Source: Ruania alba (GTDB lineage Bacteria; Actinomycetota; Actinomycetes; Actinomycetales; Beutenbergiaceae). Taken from it: 64,000 nt of DNA. The translations under genes were made by a program, and so were the position numbers. The stretch spans positions 1,240,001 to 1,304,000 of the forward strand of contig NZ_FNTX01000002.1 of NCBI RefSeq assembly GCF_900105765.1, in the 5' to 3' direction. The first letter of the stretch is position 1. Every line of letters starts with the position of its first letter. This document shows, in pieces, positions 1-8,984 of this stretch. Under the pieces are notes generated by a model that ran no database searches, had not been told where the DNA came from, and worked only from the letters and a program-made list of their open reading frames with translations.

Positions 1-6
1 GAACCC

Positions 7-1794
7 ATGAGCAGGACCACGTCCGCATCTCCAGCCCCCGCGCCCGTCAGCCGAGGTGCGTTCCTCGCGGCAGTCGGAGCATCCGCCGTCGCCGGCGTGA
101 GCCTCGTCGGTAGCCGTGCCCACGCCACACCCCCACCGTCGAGCACGAGCACATCGACCACAGGAGTGGTCAACGTCCGCGACCACGGCGCCGTCGGCGA
201 CGGCGTCACGGACGACAGCGCTGCCTTCCAGCAGGCATTGGACGCGATCGTGGCCGCTGAGGAGGGGTGCCTGTACGTCCCGCCCGGGAACTACCTCTTC
301 GACCACCGTGTGACCGTGACGGCGGGACGACTGAACGTGAGCATCGTCGGGGCCGGGCAGGGTGTGTCCAACCTGTTCTCCGACAACTCCGACGGCGTCC
401 TGTCGATCGAGACCGGGCGTCAGGGCCAGGTGACCGTGACGGACCTCTCCTTCTTCTCAATGCGCGCCGGTGGCGGCACTGCCCTGGAGGCGATTCGCCC
501 GATCGGTGACCGTCACAACCGCACGATGACCATCCGGAACGTGGAGATGCGCGGCGTCGCTCTCAACAACGACTACTTCGACTACGGGCTGCGCGCCATC
601 AGTCAGGTCAACCCGCTCGTCACGAACGTGATCTTCGCCGGGCCGTTCGCAGGCGGCGTCAACCGGGACCGGACCGACGACTCACTGCTGTACGCCGCCA
701 CGTGCGGGATCTTCATCGACGAGTGCTATGCGCCGGTGGTGGAGAACTGCTACGTCTGGTCCGCGTTCACCGGATACAGACTGGTGACCGAGCGCACGGA
801 GCCGGCGCCTGAGGGTGGCTGGTTCTACAACTGCTCCGCGGTGGGCGTGCGCGTCGGGTTTGAGGTTCGGACCCCGAACAGCCTCGAACCAGGGACGGCG
901 ATCGAGCGCTGCCACGCGAACGGGCGCGACATTGGCATCCACATCAACCGCGCACAGTTCACGATCACGAACTGCCTGCTCTACAACTCCCTGCCCGGCG
1001 ACGACTTCACTCCGGAGACCGCGCCGGAGTACACCGACATCCTGGTGGAGTCGGGCTGGTTGGGCACCATCTCTCACAACATCTTCCGGCAGCCGTTCAA
1101 CCTCAACCGCACCGGCGTGCGCATCGCCGACCAGCAGAACGATGTGACCGGCGATCCCTCGCACCTGCTGATCTCCGGGAACCACTTCACCTCCCCCGGA
1201 ACCGCGATCTCGGTGGCGCCGAACGCCACCCGGGTGAACGTCACCGGGAACATGTTCCACACCGAACCCGACCCCTACAACGGCACCCCGCTGGTGGCGA
1301 CGATTCTCGACGACCCTGCCGGAGCTGTGGCCTTCTCCTCCGACGAGCTCCGCGCCGTCACTGCCCTGGCTGAGCAGTCCCAACAGGTGCCGGATGCGGA
1401 GTGGACCACGGTGCAGTGGCACGGGACGGAACTGGACACGGCAGGGTTCTGGAACAGCTCCGAACCCGACTCGATCACCATCCCCGCCGGGCAGGGGGTG
1501 CGCTACGTGAAGGTGATCGCTTCTGTGGGGTGGGAGTCTTCCCCGAGCGGAGTGCGCGAACTGCAGATCCTGCGCAACTCCGAACCGGTCACCGCGGGGA
1601 GTTGTGTGCAGGACAAGGGCGTCGCGAACACACCCGGGTCCGGCGACGTCGACATGCAGACCGTGCACACAGCCATCGTCCCGGTCTCCGGCGGCGACAT
1701 CATCCAGGCACGGGTGCGGCAGACCAGCGGTGACGCCCTTACGCTCGACGAGAGTGGACGGACGAGCCTGTCCGTCGAGACCGTCAACGGATGA
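7..1794 (+). CDS. Exported right-handed beta-helix protein (pectate-lyase-3-like)
   Basis: A 595-residue exported protein. Residues 1-40 form a signal peptide with a hydrophobic core and AHA cleavage site; the SRGAFL segment looks like a Tat motif whose second arginine has become glycine. From residue 55 the sequence VNVRDHGAVGDGVTDDSAAF is the typical opening of the pectate_lyase_3 / GH28-like parallel beta-helix fold, followed by irregular beta-rung repeats rich in N, G and V. Such proteins cleave or bind acidic polysaccharides outside the cell. The C-terminal 140 residues look like a separate beta-sandwich that could bind glycan. No catalytic residues could be assigned, so lyase versus hydrolase is open. 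Only six bases precede the ATG, so upstream context is not visible. The LacI gene follows 129 bases downstream. Confidence 0.85.
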   Translation: MSRTTSASPAPAPVSRGAFLAAVGASAVAGVSLVGSRAHATPPPSSTSTSTTGVVNVRDHGAVGDGVTDDSAAFQQALDAIVAAEEGCLYVPPGNYLFDHRVTVTAGRLNVSIVGAGQGVSNLFSDNSDGVLSIETGRQGQVTVTDLSFFSMRAGGGTALEAIRPIGDRHNRTMTIRNVEMRGVALNNDYFDYGLRAISQVNPLVTNVIFAGPFAGGVNRDRTDDSLLYAATCGIFIDECYAPVVENCYVWSAFTGYRLVTERTEPAPEGGWFYNCSAVGVRVGFEVRTPNSLEPGTAIERCHANGRDIGIHINRAQFTITNCLLYNSLPGDDFTPETAPEYTDILVESGWLGTISHNIFRQPFNLNRTGVRIADQQNDVTGDPSHLLISGNHFTSPGTAISVAPNATRVNVTGNMFHTEPDPYNGTPLVATILDDPAGAVAFSSDELRAVTALAEQSQQVPDAEWTTVQWHGTELDTAGFWNSSEPDSITIPAGQGVRYVKVIASVGWESSPSGVRELQILRNSEPVTAGSCVQDKGVANTPGSGDVDMQTVHTAIVPVSGGDIIQARVRQTSGDALTLDESGRTSLSVETVNG

Positions 1795-1923
1795 CAACCG
1801 TGTCCTCATGGCGGTGTGCCGACGCGTGCCCGCGTCGGCACACCCACCGGGCATGATGGTCCCCTACGGGACTGCTCAGGCATCCCGGACGAGTTCGAGA
1901 GCGGTACCGGAAGGGACGTCGTC

Positions 1924-2934
1924 GTGGTCAGTATGAAGGAGGTCGCGCGCAGTGCCGGCGTCTCGGTCGGTACGGTGTCGAACGTCCTGAACCGGCCCGA
2001 CTACGTCTCCGAGGACAACCGGGTGCGCGTGCTCGAGGCGATCAATCGCCTCGGCTACGTCCGCAACAATGCCGCCCGACAGCTGCGTGTGGGCCGCACG
2101 CGAACAGTGGGCCTGGTGGTCCTGAACGTGGCGAACCCGTACTTCACCGACGTGATGCGCGGGGTCGAGGACACCCTCAGCCGCGCCGGGATGTCCGTCA
2201 TCCTCTGCAACAGCAACGGCCAGCACGACCGGGAGGAAGCCAACCTCCGGATGCTGGCGGAGCAGCAGGTGCAGGGGCTGCTGATCTCGCCGATCGACGC
2301 GGACAATCCGGCGTTGCGAGAACTCATCAGCGACGACCTCCCAGCCGTCTTCCTCGGAAGCAGCGCAGGTCCGATCGATCGGTGCTCGGTCTCCGTCGAC
2401 GATGTGACCGGAGGGAACCTCGCCGCCCGGCATCTGCTCAATCAGGGCCACGAACGCCTGATGTACGTGCACGGCCCGCTCGAGATCGGCCAGGTGCGAG
2501 CGCGCCGGGAAGGGATCGTCGCCGCGCTCGAGGCGGCCGGGGTTCCTGCCGGGAACCTGGCCAGTATGGCGTGCCCGGACCTCACCCTTGCGGCCGGGCG
2601 GGACGCGGGCGAGCGTCTTCTCGGTGCGCCCGAACGTCCACAGGCGGTGATCTGCGCGAACGACCTCCTCGCCCTCGGGATGCTGCAAGCGATGTTCGCC
2701 GCAGGCGTGGCCGTCCCGGATGAGCTCGCGCTGGTGGGCTATGACGACATCGAGTTCGCCGCCGGGTCGGCCGTTCCGCTGAGCTCGGTCCGACAGCCAC
2801 GGTACGAGCTGGGCCGCCGCGGGGCCGAGCTGCTGCTGGCGGAGATCGACGGAAGCGGTGACCACGATCATCAGGAGGTCGTGATGACACCCGAGCTCGT
2901 CGTGCGCGGATCCAGCAACCGACGAGGTCGATAG
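1924..2934 (+). CDS. LacI-family transcriptional regulator
   Basis: About 336 residues. The N-terminus (MKEVARSAGVSVGTVSNVLN) is a textbook LacI helix-turn-helix followed by the hinge helix; the rest is the periplasmic-binding-like effector domain (VGLVVLNVANPYFTDVMRGV, QGLLISPID, GYDDIEFA, PLSSVRQP). The GTG at 1924 is chosen because GGAAGGG ends eight bases before it at 1909-1915; the ATG at 1933 is an equally plausible start three codons in. The frame is open further upstream to 1816 but that extension carries no family similarity. It sits between an exported beta-helix protein and the ROK-sulfatase-Tct cluster, so it probably controls sugar-use genes here, but I did not find a matching TGCAA-type operator nearby. 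Confidence 0.93.
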   Translation: MVSMKEVARSAGVSVGTVSNVLNRPDYVSEDNRVRVLEAINRLGYVRNNAARQLRVGRTRTVGLVVLNVANPYFTDVMRGVEDTLSRAGMSVILCNSNGQHDREEANLRMLAEQQVQGLLISPIDADNPALRELISDDLPAVFLGSSAGPIDRCSVSVDDVTGGNLAARHLLNQGHERLMYVHGPLEIGQVRARREGIVAALEAAGVPAGNLASMACPDLTLAAGRDAGERLLGAPERPQAVICANDLLALGMLQAMFAAGVAVPDELALVGYDDIEFAAGSAVPLSSVRQPRYELGRRGAELLLAEIDGSGDHDHQEVVMTPELVVRGSSNRRGR

Positions 2935-3044
2935 CTCCCTCCCGCCTGGGACGAGCGGAACCGGCTGTGCCCGCGGTGGCCCCGCTGGTGTGCCACGGTT
3001 TCGCCTTCGCCCACGATCGCCAGTCTTCCATGATGTTTAGACTA

Positions 3045-3050
3045 TTGACA
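3045..3050 (+). promoter_or_regulatory. Possible -35 element upstream of the ROK gene
   Basis: A perfect TTGACA hexamer lies in an AT-rich patch (3031-3060) that stands out in this GC-rich sequence, about 25 bases before the ROK start. No good -10 hexamer sits at 16-18 bases, so the assignment is weak. The flanking TTTAGACTAT might instead be part of an operator. Confidence 0.3.
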
Positions 3051-3075
3051 TACGAAGACTTTCAGATCCACACTC

Positions 3076-4266
3076 ATGTTCATGACGGATCATGTCGGAG
3101 GATCGCTCCAGTCGCTGCGGGAGAGCAATCGGGAACGGTTGATCGCCCTCTTGCGCGAGCATGGCGCTTTGCACCGTGCCGAGCTCGCACGCCGTGCAGG
3201 TGTCTCCCGCGCCACCGTGACGACGATCGTGAACGAACTGTTGGCAGGCGGCGTGGTGGTGGAAGGCGCCGGGAGCGAGCCCGCGAATGGCGGTCCGACC
3301 GCCAAGCGCGCTGCCCTCACGCTGAATCCCGAAGCCGGCGTGATCGTCGGCCTCGACTTCAGCGCCGGCAGCGTCACCGGCGTGATCGCGGACCTCAGCC
3401 ACCAGGTCCTGGCCGATGGGACACGCGCACTCGCTCCGCAGTTGGGGTGGATGGGCCGCCTCGACGTCGGGGCCGAGCTCATCGACGAGATGCGCGCCGA
3501 TGCTGGTGTCACCGGCCGACCGCTCGCCGGCGTTGGTCTCGGGATCCCCGGCCCGGTCGACTGGACCACTGGTGAGATCGGGACGTCGAGCAAGTCGTTG
3601 GAGTGGGCCGGCGCGCGGCCGTCGGCACAGCTAGCCGAGCGGCTCGGGGTGCCGGTTCGGCAGGACAACACTGCCCACCTCGGCGCACTCGCCGAGGCGG
3701 TGTGGGGCGCAGCGCGAGGCAGTCGGCACGTCGTCTACGTCAAGGTATCCGCAGGCCTGAGCGCCGGTCTGGTGATCGACGGGCAGATGTGCCGTGGCGC
3801 GCTCGGCGCCACGGGGGCGCTCGGGCATACGTGCGCGGTTCCCGACGGGCCGCTCTGCTCCTGCGGCAGTCGTGGCTGCCTGGAGCTCTACGCCGCGACG
3901 CCGGCGATTCTCGAGGCGGTCCGACCGCACCACCCGGACGCATCCTTCGAAGGCGTCGCCGAGCGCGCCGCGGACGGAGATCGACCGTGCCGCCGTGCAC
4001 TGGCAGACGCGGCCACGATGCTCGGGCGCAGCTTGGCTGGTGTCTGCAACCTGCTGAACCCCGAGAGCATCATCGTCGGCGGCGATCTGACCGCCGCGGG
4101 TGACCTCGTGATGGGACCGCTACGCACGGCTGTCACCGATCATGCCCTACCGATCGCCACACAGGCCCTCTCGATCGGGTGGGGTGACCTCGGCGACCGT
4201 GCCGGAGCCATGGGAGGGGTGGCGCTGATGTTGCAGGAGCCGGAATCGATCGGGGCGAGCTCATGA
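3076..4266 (+). CDS. ROK-family transcriptional regulator (NagC/XylR type)
   Basis: A 396-residue protein. Residues 15-65 form a winged helix-turn-helix (RAELARRAGVSRATVTTIVN); the remainder is a ROK sugar-kinase fold with the phosphate/sugar loops VGLDFSAGSVTG and GLGIPGPVDW, and the zinc-binding CSCGSRGCLE motif. The catalytic-site segment reads GALGATGALGHT rather than the usual AGE-GH, so it is more likely a sugar-sensing repressor than an active kinase. ATG at 3082 is an alternative start. Its stop overlaps the sulfatase start by four bases (ATGA), so the two are translationally coupled, and it probably controls the sulfatase-TctCBA operon. Confidence 0.9.
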   Translation: MFMTDHVGGSLQSLRESNRERLIALLREHGALHRAELARRAGVSRATVTTIVNELLAGGVVVEGAGSEPANGGPTAKRAALTLNPEAGVIVGLDFSAGSVTGVIADLSHQVLADGTRALAPQLGWMGRLDVGAELIDEMRADAGVTGRPLAGVGLGIPGPVDWTTGEIGTSSKSLEWAGARPSAQLAERLGVPVRQDNTAHLGALAEAVWGAARGSRHVVYVKVSAGLSAGLVIDGQMCRGALGATGALGHTCAVPDGPLCSCGSRGCLELYAATPAILEAVRPHHPDASFEGVAERAADGDRPCRRALADAATMLGRSLAGVCNLLNPESIIVGGDLTAAGDLVMGPLRTAVTDHALPIATQALSIGWGDLGDRAGAMGGVALMLQEPESIGASS

Positions 4267-5774
4267 CCGGCCGGCCGAACATCCTGCTCGTGATGACCGA
4301 CCAGCAACGCTGGGACGCGTTGGCACGCGCAGGAACCTTCCCTGTTCAGACTCCGAACTTAGATCGGTTGGCCGACGACGGCGTGTGGTTCCGCCGGACC
4401 TACGTGCAGAGCCCGCTGTGCGTCCCGTCCCGGGCCAGCCTGCTGACCGGCCGGTACGTCCACCAGCACGGCTGCCAGGACAACGACCACTCCCTCTGGC
4501 CGGAGGCGCCCTCATTCGTGCGCTCGTTGCAAGACGAGGGGTACCGGACGGCGAACGTCGGCAAGCTTCACTTCACCTGGTTCCACGACGTCGAGCTCTT
4601 GGCGGCCGACCCGATCCTGCGCCGGATGGGCTTCGACGAGCCGTTGGAGACCACCGGCAAGATGAGCCGGGGCAACGTGCGCGCCAGCGCATACACCGAG
4701 CACTTGCGCTCGAAGGGTCTGCTCGAGAGCTACCTCGACGACCTGCTCACCCGCGTCGAGGACGGGCCGTACGAAGCACGCCCGTCCATCCTCGACGAGG
4801 AGGACCACATCGACGGCTGGGTGATGCGTGGCGCGGCCGACTGGTTGTCCGCCGTCGAGACCGAACCATTCTTCTGCTGGGTCGGACCACCCGGACCGCA
4901 CGACCCGTTCGACCCGCCGGAGCCCTACGCGAGCCTGTACGACCCGGCGGACATGCCGCTCGGGCCGTTGGACTACCAGTACCCCGTCGGGCCGAGCGTG
5001 GCGAGCAAGGACGTACCCGACGCCACACCCGAGCAGATCCAGCGCATGCGGGCGATGTACCTGGCCAACGTGACCTACATCGACGCCTGGGTCGGCAGGC
5101 TCATGCAGGTGCTCCGCGACCGGGACCTGCTCTCGGACACCTGGGTGATCTTCTGCAGCGATCACGGGGAGATGCTCGGTGACCACAAGCTCGTCGGCAA
5201 GGCGCAGTTCTTCGACCCGGCCGTGCGCGTTCCACTGATCGTCCGGCCGCCGGACGGGTCCGGCTATGCGCGCGGCGTGGTCCGCGACAGCCTGGTCGAG
5301 CTGATCGACGTCTCCGCCACCATCCTCGACATCGCCGGCACGTCCCTCGACGGGCACCAAGGGCGCTCGTTGCTGCCACTGCTGCGCGAGGAGTCACCCG
5401 ATCGGCACCGCGATGTCGTCCTCTCCCAGGTCGAGGACAGGCAGATGATCAGTGACGGCCGCCACAAGGTGGAGATCCAGGACGGTCTCGTGCTGCACGC
5501 CTTCGACACGGTGACCGATGCGGGAGAGGTGGCCGACGCCGTCGGTTCTGGTGCCGCCTGGATCCACGACCTGGCCGATCGTGCCGATCGGGCCTTCGCC
5601 ACGGGCCCCGCTCTGGGAGTCCCCTGGCCGCACCTCACCCCCTACCAGCACTGGGGCCGCAACGTCCTCAAGGAGCTCACCGTCCGACGAGGTGCCTCCG
5701 GCGCCCCTGTGCGAGACACCGCAGCAGAGACCGCCCCCGACCCGGGTGCGCGGCACGCACTGCCCCACCAGTAG
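4263..5774 (+). CDS. Type I (formylglycine-dependent) sulfatase
   Basis: A 503-residue sulfatase of the alkaline-phosphatase superfamily, which hydrolyses sulfate esters. N-terminal metal-binding NILLVMTDQQRWD is followed by the maturation signature CVPSRASLLTGR, with Cys53 expected to be converted to formylglycine by a separate maturase not present in this window. Other active-site landmarks are GKLHFTWFHD, PHDPFDPP and CSDHGEMLGDHKLVGK. No signal peptide is visible, so it looks cytoplasmic, which would suit acting on imported sulfated mono- or oligosaccharides. It overlaps the ROK gene by four bases, and the transporter genes start 16 bases downstream, so it belongs to a ROK-sulfatase-TctCBA operon. 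Substrate is unknown. Confidence 0.93.
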   Translation: MTGRPNILLVMTDQQRWDALARAGTFPVQTPNLDRLADDGVWFRRTYVQSPLCVPSRASLLTGRYVHQHGCQDNDHSLWPEAPSFVRSLQDEGYRTANVGKLHFTWFHDVELLAADPILRRMGFDEPLETTGKMSRGNVRASAYTEHLRSKGLLESYLDDLLTRVEDGPYEARPSILDEEDHIDGWVMRGAADWLSAVETEPFFCWVGPPGPHDPFDPPEPYASLYDPADMPLGPLDYQYPVGPSVASKDVPDATPEQIQRMRAMYLANVTYIDAWVGRLMQVLRDRDLLSDTWVIFCSDHGEMLGDHKLVGKAQFFDPAVRVPLIVRPPDGSGYARGVVRDSLVELIDVSATILDIAGTSLDGHQGRSLLPLLREESPDRHRDVVLSQVEDRQMISDGRHKVEIQDGLVLHAFDTVTDAGEVADAVGSGAAWIHDLADRADRAFATGPALGVPWPHLTPYQHWGRNVLKELTVRRGASGAPVRDTAAETAPDPGARHALPHQ

Positions 5775-5790
5775 AGAAGGAAGACCACCG

Positions 5791-6774
5791 ATGCAACGAC
5801 GCACATTCGCCGCCGCGAGCCTCCTGCTCGCGGGAACACTTCTCACCGCCTGCACCGACGCCTCCGGGAGCGGGAACGGGAGTGAGGACTACCCCTCGGA
5901 CCAGATCACGATGATCGTGCCGTTCCCAGCCGGCTCAGCACCCGACAGCACCGCTCGCACGCTGGCCTCCGTGATGGAGACCGAGCTCGGTCAGCGGATC
6001 GTGATCGAGAACAAGGAGGGCGGATCGGGAACCATCGGGCTGAGCGAGCTCGCTGCCGCCGAGCCCGACGGATACACCATCAGCTGGTTCGCGAGCCCGG
6101 GGGTGACGATGCAGTGGCAGCGGATCGACACGCCCTTCGAAGGGCCGGAGGCGATCACCCCGGTCGCTCAGGCGATCAGCGTCGGAACGGTCATGTTCGC
6201 CGCGAGCGACTCGGGCCTGACGACGATCGAGGACATCGTGGCAGCCGCTGAGGCGGCACCGGGCGAGATCTCCGTGGCCCTGCCCGGTGAAGGGTCCGGG
6301 ATGGATCTGGCTGTCCGCGAGCTCGAGGCCGTAGCAGAGATCGAGTTCGACCGGATCTACGTCGGCGCCGGTGAGCAGATCCAGCCTGTCGTCAACGGGA
6401 CCTACGATCTCGGTGCTGCTCAGGCACCCCCGGTTGTCCAGTACGTCGAACGCGGCGACCTCTCCTGGATCGGTGTCTTCGGCGACGCCGTACCGGCCGG
6501 TATCGACGCACCGCTCGTGGCCGACTCGGAGTACGAGATCGACCCGACGGCGGTGGCCGGCTATGAGGGCATCGTCGCCCCGGCAGGCACACCGGAAGAG
6601 ATCGTGGACGCGCTGGCCGCGGCCGTGGAGACCGCCGTCGCGTCCGAGGAGTTCAGCGAGTACATCAGCTCCACCCACGGGATCGCCCAGTTCACCGGTC
6701 CCGACGAGCTCGCCCAGAAGATCGATGACGGCACTGCGACGGCCACCGAGCTGATCGAACGGTACGGCCTGTGA
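5791..6774 (+). CDS. Tripartite tricarboxylate transporter substrate-binding lipoprotein (TctC/Bug family)
   Basis: A 327-residue extracytoplasmic binding protein. The ATG at 5791 follows GAGAAGGAAG and begins a lipoprotein signal (MQRRTFAAASLLLAGTLLTAC) with lipobox LTAC. The mature part has Bug/TctC hallmarks: ITMIVPFPAGSAPDSTAR at the start, VIENKEGGSGTIG, and the C-terminal APAGTPEEIVDAL. Family members bind carboxylated compounds (citrate, other organic acids, sugar acids) and deliver them to the TctA/TctB membrane pair. Its stop overlaps the tctB-like start (GTGA). The ligand cannot be read from sequence; neighbouring sulfatase and glycosidase genes suggest a glycan-derived acid. Confidence 0.9.
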   Translation: MQRRTFAAASLLLAGTLLTACTDASGSGNGSEDYPSDQITMIVPFPAGSAPDSTARTLASVMETELGQRIVIENKEGGSGTIGLSELAAAEPDGYTISWFASPGVTMQWQRIDTPFEGPEAITPVAQAISVGTVMFAASDSGLTTIEDIVAAAEAAPGEISVALPGEGSGMDLAVRELEAVAEIEFDRIYVGAGEQIQPVVNGTYDLGAAQAPPVVQYVERGDLSWIGVFGDAVPAGIDAPLVADSEYEIDPTAVAGYEGIVAPAGTPEEIVDALAAAVETAVASEEFSEYISSTHGIAQFTGPDELAQKIDDGTATATELIERYGL

Positions 6775-7370
6775 ACGAAGCGACACCTCGATCGGCGCAC
6801 GTCGGTGATCCACCGGCCAGGTCCTCCGCAGGCGACGAGGACGTGCCCGACGACGCGATCGAGGAGCCCGACGAACTCACCAGTGCCGGTGAGGAGGGCG
6901 AGGGCGGAGCCTGGGAACCGGGTAAGCGCTGGCGGATCGCCGCGTTGACCGCACTGCTGCTGGTGGGGTTGGTGTACCTGTGGCAGGCATCGTTGTTGCC
7001 CTACGGGACGATGGACCAACCGGGCCACGGGTTCTACCCCAGGTTCGCCGGAGCGCTGTTCGTCCTGCCGTTGATCGGTGTGCTCGTGGTCGAGATCCGC
7101 GCGCGCACCGAGCGCTCCGGCTCCGAGGGGTCGTGGGCCAAGCCTCTGATCGTCCTGATGACGGTGCTGGCGTACTTCCTCGTGGCGCCCCTGCTCGGCC
7201 ACATGGCGAGCTCAGTGATCGTCGTCGGTGTCGTACTCCGCGTGGTCGGTACCCGGCCGTGGTGGCAGATCCTCACGATCGCCCTTGGGTGCGCGGTCGG
7301 CTCCCAGCTCCTGCTGGCCACCCTCCTCGGACTCCCGCTCCCCGCCGGCCGCCTCGGCCTGACGTTCTGA
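6771..7370 (+). CDS. Tripartite tricarboxylate transporter small membrane subunit (TctB-like)
   Basis: A 199-residue protein with an unusual acidic, charged N-terminal extension of about 50 residues, followed by roughly four transmembrane segments (starting at IAALTALLLVGLVYLWQA, then FAGALFVLPLIGVLVVE, LIVLMTVLAYFLVAPLLG, and the C-terminal pair). The ASLLPYGTMDQPGHGFYPRFAG stretch after the first segment is typical of TctB proteins (PGxxFfPr). It lies between tctC- and tctA-like genes and overlaps the former by four bases. It is the small, poorly conserved membrane subunit of a sodium-coupled type carboxylate importer. Confidence 0.88.
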   Translation: MNEATPRSAHVGDPPARSSAGDEDVPDDAIEEPDELTSAGEEGEGGAWEPGKRWRIAALTALLLVGLVYLWQASLLPYGTMDQPGHGFYPRFAGALFVLPLIGVLVVEIRARTERSGSEGSWAKPLIVLMTVLAYFLVAPLLGHMASSVIVVGVVLRVVGTRPWWQILTIALGCAVGSQLLLATLLGLPLPAGRLGLTF

Positions 7371-7389
7371 CCCAGGAAGGACCTCACCG

Positions 7390-8901
7390 GTGGACACCCT
7401 CTCCGCCCTCGCCGACGGCTTCGGCGCACTGCTCGCGCCGACAGCCCTGATCGCCCTCCTGGCCGGAGTCGTCATCGGCAGCGTCGTCGGGGTGCTGCCC
7501 GGTATCGGCCCCGTCGGCGCCATGGCCCTGCTGTTGCCGCTCAGCTTCGCCTTCGACCCGGCTGTGGGCCTGCTCATGACGATCGCGATCTATCTCGGGT
7601 CGCAGTACGGCGGCTCGACATCGTCGATCCTGCTCAGCGTGCCGGGCGAAGCATCATCGGTGGTCACGACCCTCGATGGGCACCAGATGACCAAACGTGG
7701 GCGCGCAGGTGCGGCGCTCGCAGTGTCCGCGATCGGGTCGTTCGTCGCGGGCACGATGGCCGTGGCGCTGCTGATGCTGCTCAGCGAACCGTTGAGCGCG
7801 TTCGCCATCCGCTTCTCCGCCCCGGAGTATCTCGCGCTGTGCATCTTCGCGATCCTGGTGCTCTCTCGTCTCTCCGGCGGCACCTTCACCCGCTCGATGC
7901 TCGCCGTCGGGCTCGGGCTCATGCTCGCCACCATCGGGTTGGACGATCTCTCCGGGAACGTGCGCTTCACCTTCGACATCGGCGAGCTGATCCATGGTGT
8001 CGAGATCACCCCGGTCGCGGTCGGGCTGTTCGGTATCGCGGAAGTGTTGCTCCTCGCGGAGAACCGCGGCCACGTCCCCCAGCTGCCCAAGGTGCCGTTC
8101 CGCAGCCTGTGGCCCACGCGCACCGAGATGCGCCGCGCGGTGCCCCCGATGTTCCGGGGTGGACTGCTCGGCTTCTTCTTCGGCCTGGTTCCCGGGCCGT
8201 CGGCCGCGGTGTCCACCTATGCCTCCTACATGCTGGAGCGGCGGATCTCGAAACACCGCGACGAGTTCGGCAAGGGAGCGATCGAAGGAGTCTCCGGCCC
8301 GGAGTCGGCCAACAACGGTGCGGCAGGTGGCGCCATGGTGCCGCTCATCGTGCTGGGCTTCCCGTTCAACGGCGTGACGGCGCTGCTGCTCGCCGGCTTC
8401 ACGATCCACGGGATCATTCCCGGTCCGCTGTTCGTGGAGAACTCACCTGACCTCTTCTGGAGCCTCGTCGCCGGGATGTACGCAGCGAACATCACCCTGC
8501 TCATCCTGAACTTCCCGCTCGTCGGGCTCTTCACGTCCTTGCTACGCATCCCCCGTGACGTGCTGCTGGGGCTGATCGTGCTGATCGCGATCATCGGCAC
8601 CTATGCCGCTCGGAGCGCACTGATCGACGTGTTCTGGCTCTTCGCGATGGGGGTCCTCGGCTACGTCATGGTCAAGCTGCGGCTCTCCCGGGTGGCCCTG
8701 ATGCTCGCCTTCGTGATCGGCCCGATCCTGGAGTCGTCGCTGACCCAGACCGTGGCGTTCGCGAACGGCGACCCGACCGTGCTCCTGCAACGGCCCATCA
8801 CGATGACGATCGTGGTGCTCACGGCGCTGGTGGTCGGAGTACCGGTGATCTTCCGAGGGCTGAAACGTGACCGCGCGGTCGACTCCGCGGACGCGGTCTG
8901 A
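7390..8901 (+). CDS. Tripartite tricarboxylate transporter large permease (TctA family)
   Basis: A 503-residue polytopic membrane protein with about 11-12 hydrophobic segments. Signature regions are GVLPGIGPVGAMALLLPLSF and YGGSTSSILLSVPGEASSV near the N-terminus and EGVSGPESANNGAAGGAMVP in the middle, all characteristic of TctA permeases (PF01970). The start is GTG at 7390, eight bases after AGGAAGGA. It completes the TctC-TctB-TctA set and would form the translocation channel for whatever the binding protein at 5791 captures. The next gene starts 83 bases on, also on the plus strand. Confidence 0.93.
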   Translation: MDTLSALADGFGALLAPTALIALLAGVVIGSVVGVLPGIGPVGAMALLLPLSFAFDPAVGLLMTIAIYLGSQYGGSTSSILLSVPGEASSVVTTLDGHQMTKRGRAGAALAVSAIGSFVAGTMAVALLMLLSEPLSAFAIRFSAPEYLALCIFAILVLSRLSGGTFTRSMLAVGLGLMLATIGLDDLSGNVRFTFDIGELIHGVEITPVAVGLFGIAEVLLLAENRGHVPQLPKVPFRSLWPTRTEMRRAVPPMFRGGLLGFFFGLVPGPSAAVSTYASYMLERRISKHRDEFGKGAIEGVSGPESANNGAAGGAMVPLIVLGFPFNGVTALLLAGFTIHGIIPGPLFVENSPDLFWSLVAGMYAANITLLILNFPLVGLFTSLLRIPRDVLLGLIVLIAIIGTYAARSALIDVFWLFAMGVLGYVMVKLRLSRVALMLAFVIGPILESSLTQTVAFANGDPTVLLQRPITMTIVVLTALVVGVPVIFRGLKRDRAVDSADAV

Positions 8902-8984
8902 TCCATCCCGCGCATCAGTGACGAGGCTCGATGACGAACCACTCCCTGCCAATCCCTAGTACACGACATCCAAGGAAGGACGTC

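Noticed and set aside
1816-1923. N-terminal extension of the LacI protein
   Set aside because: The extension has no similarity to LacI proteins; a ribosome binding site supports 1924 or 1933.
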